Source of the DNA: an uncultured Collinsella sp.
GTDB lineage: Bacteria > Actinomycetota > Coriobacteriia > Coriobacteriales > Coriobacteriaceae
Direction of reading: 5' to 3'
Length of the DNA: 38,343 nt
Assembly: GCA_959596495.1 (NCBI GenBank)
Contig: CAUFXK010000012.1
Location: 1 to 38,343 of the forward strand
The position numbers and the translations under genes were made by a program. Positions 34,385 to 38,343 of this stretch are shown piece after piece. The notes below the pieces were generated by a model, which saw only the letters and a list, made by a program, of their open reading frames with translations, ran no database searches and had not been told where the DNA came from. The first letter of the stretch is position 1; every line of letters starts with the position of its first letter.

Positions 34385-35485
34385 ATGCACAACAAGCGCG
34401 TGCTCGTCGCCATGAGCGGCGGCGTCGATTCCAGCGTGACCGCGTATCTGCTCAAAAGTCAGGGTTACGAATGTGTCGGTGCCACCATGCGCCTCACCTG
34501 CCCCGCGCCCGATCCCACCACGGGCATGAGTAAGGTCGACCGCGACATCGCCGATGCAAAGGCCGTCGCCGAGCGCCTGGGGATACCCCATCACGTGCTC
34601 GACTTGCAGCAAACCTTCGACCGCAACGTTGTCGAGCGTTTTATGAACGCCTACCAGGAGGGGCTGACGCCCAATCCGTGCATCATCTGCAACCGCCATA
34701 TTAAGTTTGGCGCGTTGCTGGATGCGGCGCTGGATATGGGCTGCGACTACATCGCCACAGGCCACTATGCCAAAACGAGCCAGGCGCCCGACGGCACCTG
34801 GCAGCTGCATCGCGGCGAGGACCCCAAAAAGGACCAGAGTTACTTTTTGTATTCGCTCACGCAGGAGCGCCTGGCGCACACGATCTTTCCGCTGGCAGGC
34901 CTAGACAAAGAGCGCGACGTGCGCCGCATAGCCGCCGAGCAGGGCTTTACCAACGCCCAGAAGGCCGAAAGCGAGGACATCTGCTTTATTCCAGACGGTG
35001 ACTACGCGGGCTATATCGAGCGCCGTTGCGAACATCCCGCTGCACCGGGCGACATTGTGTGGCGCGACGGCAGCGTGGTCGGGCGCCACAACGGCGCGCT
35101 GCGCTACACCATCGGCCAGCGCAAGGGCCTGGGCGTCGCGATGGCGCATCCCGTGTACGTAACGGGTGTCGACGCCGTCAACAACACCGTACATCTGGGC
35201 GAGGCAGAGGACCTGACGGCCACGGCGCTCACGGCCAACGACTGGATCTGGAGCGCCCCTGCCGACCGCATGGAGGCCGAGCTGGATGCCGGCGGCATCC
35301 GCGTGGGCGCCAAGTACCGCTACCGACAGAAAGACCAGGCAGCGATCCTTACGTGCGACGAAGACGGGCAAATGTTGCTGACCTTTGACGAGCCGCAGCG
35401 CGCCATCGCCCCCGGCCAGGCTGTCGTTATATACCGCGGCGACATCGTCCTGGGCGGCGGCACCGTGACCGGCGCACTTAAGTAG
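34385..35485 (+). CDS. mnmA: tRNA-specific 2-thiouridylase MnmA
   Basis: The 366-residue enzyme thiolates U34 of tRNA-Lys, -Glu and -Gln using ATP and sulfur from a cysteine desulfurase relay. The PP-loop SGGVDSS (11-17), the catalytic Cys99 in NPCIICN, Cys200 in SEDICFIPDGDYAGYI, GHYAK and IGQRKGLGV are all present, followed by the C-terminal beta-barrel. No cysteine desulfurase gene is adjacent. AAGGAG precedes ATG 34385. The gene ends 8 bases from the convergent HTH-HipA gene with no terminator seen. Confidence 0.97.
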   Translation: MHNKRVLVAMSGGVDSSVTAYLLKSQGYECVGATMRLTCPAPDPTTGMSKVDRDIADAKAVAERLGIPHHVLDLQQTFDRNVVERFMNAYQEGLTPNPCIICNRHIKFGALLDAALDMGCDYIATGHYAKTSQAPDGTWQLHRGEDPKKDQSYFLYSLTQERLAHTIFPLAGLDKERDVRRIAAEQGFTNAQKAESEDICFIPDGDYAGYIERRCEHPAAPGDIVWRDGSVVGRHNGALRYTIGQRKGLGVAMAHPVYVTGVDAVNNTVHLGEAEDLTATALTANDWIWSAPADRMEAELDAGGIRVGAKYRYRQKDQAAILTCDEDGQMLLTFDEPQRAIAPGQAVVIYRGDIVLGGGTVTGALK

Positions 35486-35493
35486 CCGCGGGT

Positions 35494-36867
35494 TTATCGC
35501 TGCACGTGTCGAAGTACCTCAACAGCGGCACCAACCTCGATTATGCGACGCTCGAGGCCGCGGCGGATGGCCTCGAGTCGACCCTCCGCCGTGGCCCATT
35601 CGCTCTGCGAAAGAATCTCGATCGCCTCATCAACAAATCCGTTGAGCCGCGATGAATCGAACCAATCGAGCAAATCCGCAAGCGCCAGCTGGACGGAAGG
35701 GTCGGGCCCAAACGGCTTAGCGGAAAACCCAAACTCCCCAGCTGCGAGCACGGCAGTTGGCACGTTGTACCACAGGCAGTTGCCGCTATCGAACAGCGGA
35801 GCAGGTTTTATCTCCAGGGTGTCGACATTGCGGATGATGCCGAAGTTTCGCCAATGGCGGTCGCTGTTGGCCAAAAGGGCATCGCAGACAATCATCTGCG
35901 ACATAGACCTTCTCACAGCGGCCTCATCGGCACCATGCTTGCCAAGGCAGCGACAGTATCGATCGTATGTCGAGTTTCCCCGCTGGCCACCAAGTGCGCC
36001 CTTAACGTAAACAGCCGGAACGTATTCCTCGCGGCCGTCAAGAAAATCCTCGCACAGGCACGCGGGGCCATCGAACATCCGCTCAACCGTATAAGGAACA
36101 AACTCGCCCTCCGACAGCAAGCGACGATGCAGAGCCGTTGCAACCGCCTCGTTAAAGGGCCGTTGGTCGTCCATGCCGCATCCCTTGACCAGAACGCGAA
36201 CACCGTTGCGAATCATCCACGATTTAGGGAGCTCGCCCTCGGACGTGTTATCAGGATTTTTAAGACCGATGCCTTCCAGCCAACCCGAACGCTCTTCGGG
36301 TGCCGATCGCTCAAATTCGTTCTCAAAGTAATTGATGTTTTGCCATTTGAGTTCGGCGCAATCGGCCGGCCGCAGCCAATAGCAATCCGAAAGCGATAGG
36401 CCCAGGCACTGAACCGGCACCTCAATGCCACTGGCAATTCCCAGTTCACGATAGCGCGAGACGAGTCCGGGGCGGACGTCAGGCACCGACCGATGGCTCC
36501 ACCACACGTTGAGCTCCCGTTTATTCACCGTAGGAGAAGAACTCGAGCACGTGCCAAACGGCATCCTCTGCGCATCGAGCACCTCGGCGATTTCGAAGGG
36601 AAACTCACGTGTCGGATCAAATGAGACATGCGCGACCTCATGGTCGGCCGACATCAGCGTAAACTTGCGCCCCACATCGGCCGCAGGACGGCGTCCACGT
36701 TTGCGGACCTTTTGATAAGCGAGCGCAGAATCATACTCAACCATCTTCCGTCCGCCCACAATATCGCACGCGAGCGTTCCCGATGCGGCAAGTTGCGATA
36801 TGCGGGCTTTCGTAACGCCCAACAGGCGGGCGGCATCACCCATAGATAAGTACTCAGATGTATTCAT
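35494..36867 (-). CDS. HTH domain fused to a HipA-like kinase
   Basis: The 457-residue protein starts at ATG 36867, with GAGG 11 bases upstream. An N-terminal excisionase/MerR-like helix-turn-helix (residues 8-56, GDAARLLGVTKARISQLAAS) is followed by a basic linker (RKRGRRP). The middle region has LGLSLSDCYWLRPADC and NINYFENEFE. The HipA-like kinase core follows: Lys228 (VLVKG), Glu240 (FNEAVA), the catalytic loop ANSDRHWRNFG (Asp336, Asn341) and metal site APLFDSG (Asp360). HipA kinases phosphorylate proteins such as GltX and are usually toxins inhibited by HipB; here the DNA-binding part is in the same chain and no separate hipB is adjacent. An inverted repeat at 36898-36936 over the promoter suggests autoregulation. 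Confidence 0.85.
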   Translation of the reverse strand: MNTSEYLSMGDAARLLGVTKARISQLAASGTLACDIVGGRKMVEYDSALAYQKVRKRGRRPAADVGRKFTLMSADHEVAHVSFDPTREFPFEIAEVLDAQRMPFGTCSSSSPTVNKRELNVWWSHRSVPDVRPGLVSRYRELGIASGIEVPVQCLGLSLSDCYWLRPADCAELKWQNINYFENEFERSAPEERSGWLEGIGLKNPDNTSEGELPKSWMIRNGVRVLVKGCGMDDQRPFNEAVATALHRRLLSEGEFVPYTVERMFDGPACLCEDFLDGREEYVPAVYVKGALGGQRGNSTYDRYCRCLGKHGADEAAVRRSMSQMIVCDALLANSDRHWRNFGIIRNVDTLEIKPAPLFDSGNCLWYNVPTAVLAAGEFGFSAKPFGPDPSVQLALADLLDWFDSSRLNGFVDEAIEILSQSEWATAEGRLEAIRRGLERRIIEVGAAVEVLRHVQR

Positions 36868-36897
36868 ATGCCGCATCACCTCGTTAAGTAATTTACG

Positions 36898-36936
36898 CGT
36901 TTAGTTAACATATTACATACATCATAATACTAAACG
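36898..36936. promoter_or_regulatory. inverted repeat (operator-like) over the HTH-HipA promoter
   Basis: CGTTTAGT (36898-36905) and ACTAAACG (36929-36936) are perfect inverse complements around a 23-base AT-rich spacer. On the minus strand the region could hold TTTAGT and TATGTT 16 bases apart. The AT-rich base use is unlike the rest of the window. Confidence 0.6.
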
Positions 36937-36946
36937 ACCTAAGGCG

Positions 36947-36972
36947 AAAAAAGGCCCGAGAAATCGGGCCTT
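36947..36972 (-). terminator. Rho-independent terminator of the M42 peptidase gene
   Basis: A perfect 9-bp stem (36951-36959 with 36964-36972), loop GAAA, is followed on the minus strand by a T6 run. Confidence 0.9.
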
Positions 36973-37005
36973 AGCGATTGGTCAGCCGAGTCGCAAACTA
37001 CTTCC

Positions 37006-38034
37006 CTAGCGCTGGACGTAGGCGCGAACGAGCTCGTAGGTGTTGCGCACACCGTCGATGTGGCTGCGCTCGTAGTTGTGGCTCGCGTACACGCCGGGGC
37101 CGATCAGACCATGGCGAATGTCATAGCCGGCCGAGAGCGTGGCCTCGACGTCGGAGCCGTAGTGCGGGTACACATCGATGGCGTAATCGAGCTCCAGCTC
37201 GCGCGCGATGTTGGACAGCGTGGTTACCAGGTCGTAGTTGTACGGACCACCCGAATCCTTGGCGCAAATCGAAACCATGCGCTCGGTGCAGCCAAGGTCG
37301 TCGCCCACGCAGCCCATGTCCACGCTGATCATCTCGCGCGTGTCGGCCGGCACGAAGGCACCGCCGTGGCCGACCTCCTCGTACACCGTAAAGAGCAGCG
37401 ATACCTTGCGCGAAAGCGTCACCTCGCCGCCAGCAACGGCGCGGGCCAAACCCAGCAGAATCGACGCGGACAGCTTGTCGTCCAAGAAGCGGCTCTTGAT
37501 GTAGCCGCTCTCCGTCACCGTGGTACGCGGATCCATGGCGATGATGTCGCCGGTCTGAATACCCAGCTCGAGCACATCGTCCTTGCTGTCAACGTTCTCG
37601 TCGAGCAGGATTTCCATGTTCTTCTCGATGGTCTTGACCGGCTCATCGGCCACATGCGCCGAAGGCTCGGTATTGAGGACCACGCCCGTGTAGACATTGC
37701 CATCGCGCGTGTAAACGGTGCAGTTCTCGCCATCGGCCGTAGACCACTGGTGCCCGCCGAGCGTCGTGGGGCGCAGGCGACCATTGTCCTTAATGGAGCG
37801 CACCATGGCGCCCAGGGTATCGACATGGCTCGCCAGTACGAGCGGCTCACCCTCGCCACCAAGCTCAACCAACACGTTGCCCTTATTGGAGCGCTCGGGG
37901 CCAAAGCCCATATCGCGCAACGTTTCCATTAGATAGTCAGTAGCCGCACGGGTATAGCCCGTAGGTGAAGCAATCGAGGTAAGCGCCTTCAACTGGTCAG
38001 TAATATAGGAGAGCGTAGAATCCATCTTGGACAC
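37006..38034 (-). CDS. M42-family metalloaminopeptidase
   Basis: The 342-residue protein belongs to the M42 (glutamyl/deblocking aminopeptidase, FrvX-like) family: a two-zinc cytoplasmic aminopeptidase that forms large oligomers. Visible ligands are His70 and Asp72 (ASHVDT), Asp in RFLDDKLSA, Glu-Glu in VYEEVGHGG, Asp in SVDMGCVGDD and His in ASHNYERSHIDG. GTG 38034 has AAAGGG 8 bases upstream and is preferred over ATG 38025, which is too far from it. A reading to 38166 is unsupported. Its terminator is at 36947-36972. Confidence 0.93.
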   Translation of the reverse strand: MSKMDSTLSYITDQLKALTSIASPTGYTRAATDYLMETLRDMGFGPERSNKGNVLVELGGEGEPLVLASHVDTLGAMVRSIKDNGRLRPTTLGGHQWSTADGENCTVYTRDGNVYTGVVLNTEPSAHVADEPVKTIEKNMEILLDENVDSKDDVLELGIQTGDIIAMDPRTTVTESGYIKSRFLDDKLSASILLGLARAVAGGEVTLSRKVSLLFTVYEEVGHGGAFVPADTREMISVDMGCVGDDLGCTERMVSICAKDSGGPYNYDLVTTLSNIARELELDYAIDVYPHYGSDVEATLSAGYDIRHGLIGPGVYASHNYERSHIDGVRNTYELVRAYVQR

Positions 38035-38095
38035 CAAAGTCACCCTTTCACATCGAATTAAACCCACAGCAACAATACCACCGCGAACCATCTTT

Positions 38096-38287
38096 TTACC
38101 TAGCGAGATGACCCATCGAGCTCCCCAGAACTGCGCCCGCCACGATAAGCAGATACAAGGCGCCATCCAACAATGCGCCCCTCACATCCCGCCTTTCCGG
38201 CACCCCGGCATCTGAGAAAAGAACGCAGGCGATCCCGGGCTTCCCTCCGGGCGCATTCCGCAGGACGTAAAAGGCCCCGCCGCGCAA
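38096..38287 (-). CDS. possible small membrane protein or truncated remnant (weak)
   Basis: A minus-strand frame ends with a 20-residue hydrophobic segment (GALLDGALYLLIVAGAVLGS) and a short basic end. It has only a TTG start at 38287, no clear ribosome site and a stop just upstream of the frame near the window end. It could be a remnant of a larger gene. I cannot assign a function and it may not be real. Confidence 0.2.
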   Translation of the reverse strand: MRGGAFYVLRNAPGGKPGIACVLFSDAGVPERRDVRGALLDGALYLLIVAGAVLGSSMGHLAR

Positions 38288-38343
38288 GTGAACTGCGTCC
38301 CAAATCTTGGACGCCCTAAATAGCGACTAGGCCGCGAGGGCCT

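Noticed and set aside
1..38343. tRNA, rRNA, CRISPR or insertion sequence
   Set aside because: I found no cloverleaf, regular spaced repeats, transposase or flanking inverted repeats in the gaps, although I could not run a search.

Overview
The window looks like a chromosome segment of a Collinsella-type anaerobe (class Coriobacteriia, Actinomycetota). This is an inference from high GC, widespread AGGAGG-type ribosome binding sites, a formate-tetrahydrofolate ligase, a one-domain superoxide reductase, a TTG-started ruvC, an AddAB-like rather than RecBCD pair, and LANTG-type surface anchoring. I see no rRNA, tRNA, CRISPR array, insertion sequence or integrase. Most of the segment is ordinary core chromosome, with accessory genes at about 1-6.3 kb and 35.5-36.9 kb.

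Left part (1-6.3 kb): a secreted, sortase-anchored PI-PLC-like protein broken by a one-base frameshift; a small PH-like protein; a DUF1016/YhcG nuclease; an ADP-ribosylglycohydrolase with a small partner ORF; a possible 30-residue hydrophobic peptide; and a SHOCT-domain protein also broken by a one-base frameshift. Next come a double zinc-ribbon protein, a CDF metal exporter and a membrane protein with Thr-Arg-Val motifs and heptad repeats (6.3-10 kb).

Central part (10-31.3 kb), nearly all on the minus strand: fhs; the ruvC-ruvA-ruvB operon with 1-base stop/start overlaps and a perfect GAAC-N4-GTTC LexA-type box upstream; an intact NAD synthetase-like protein whose catalytic motifs appear to be lost; superoxide reductase; a SWIM-SNF2 helicase coupled to dnaE; and an addB-addA pair for double-strand break processing. 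Replication, recombination and repair dominate this block.

Right part (31.4-38.3 kb): a YerC/TrpR-like repressor; a 4-TM holin-fold membrane protein; an Rrf2 regulator divergent from cysK, followed by mnmA (a sulfur module); a one-gene HTH-HipA-like kinase with an inverted repeat over its promoter; and an M42 aminopeptidase. Long imperfect palindromes lie in several intergenic gaps, two of them sharing the core CCGTCCCCAAA.

The observations most worth following are the degenerate NadE-like protein, the HTH-HipA fusion with its operator-like repeat, the two single-base frameshifts, the 30-residue peptide and the intergenic palindromes.
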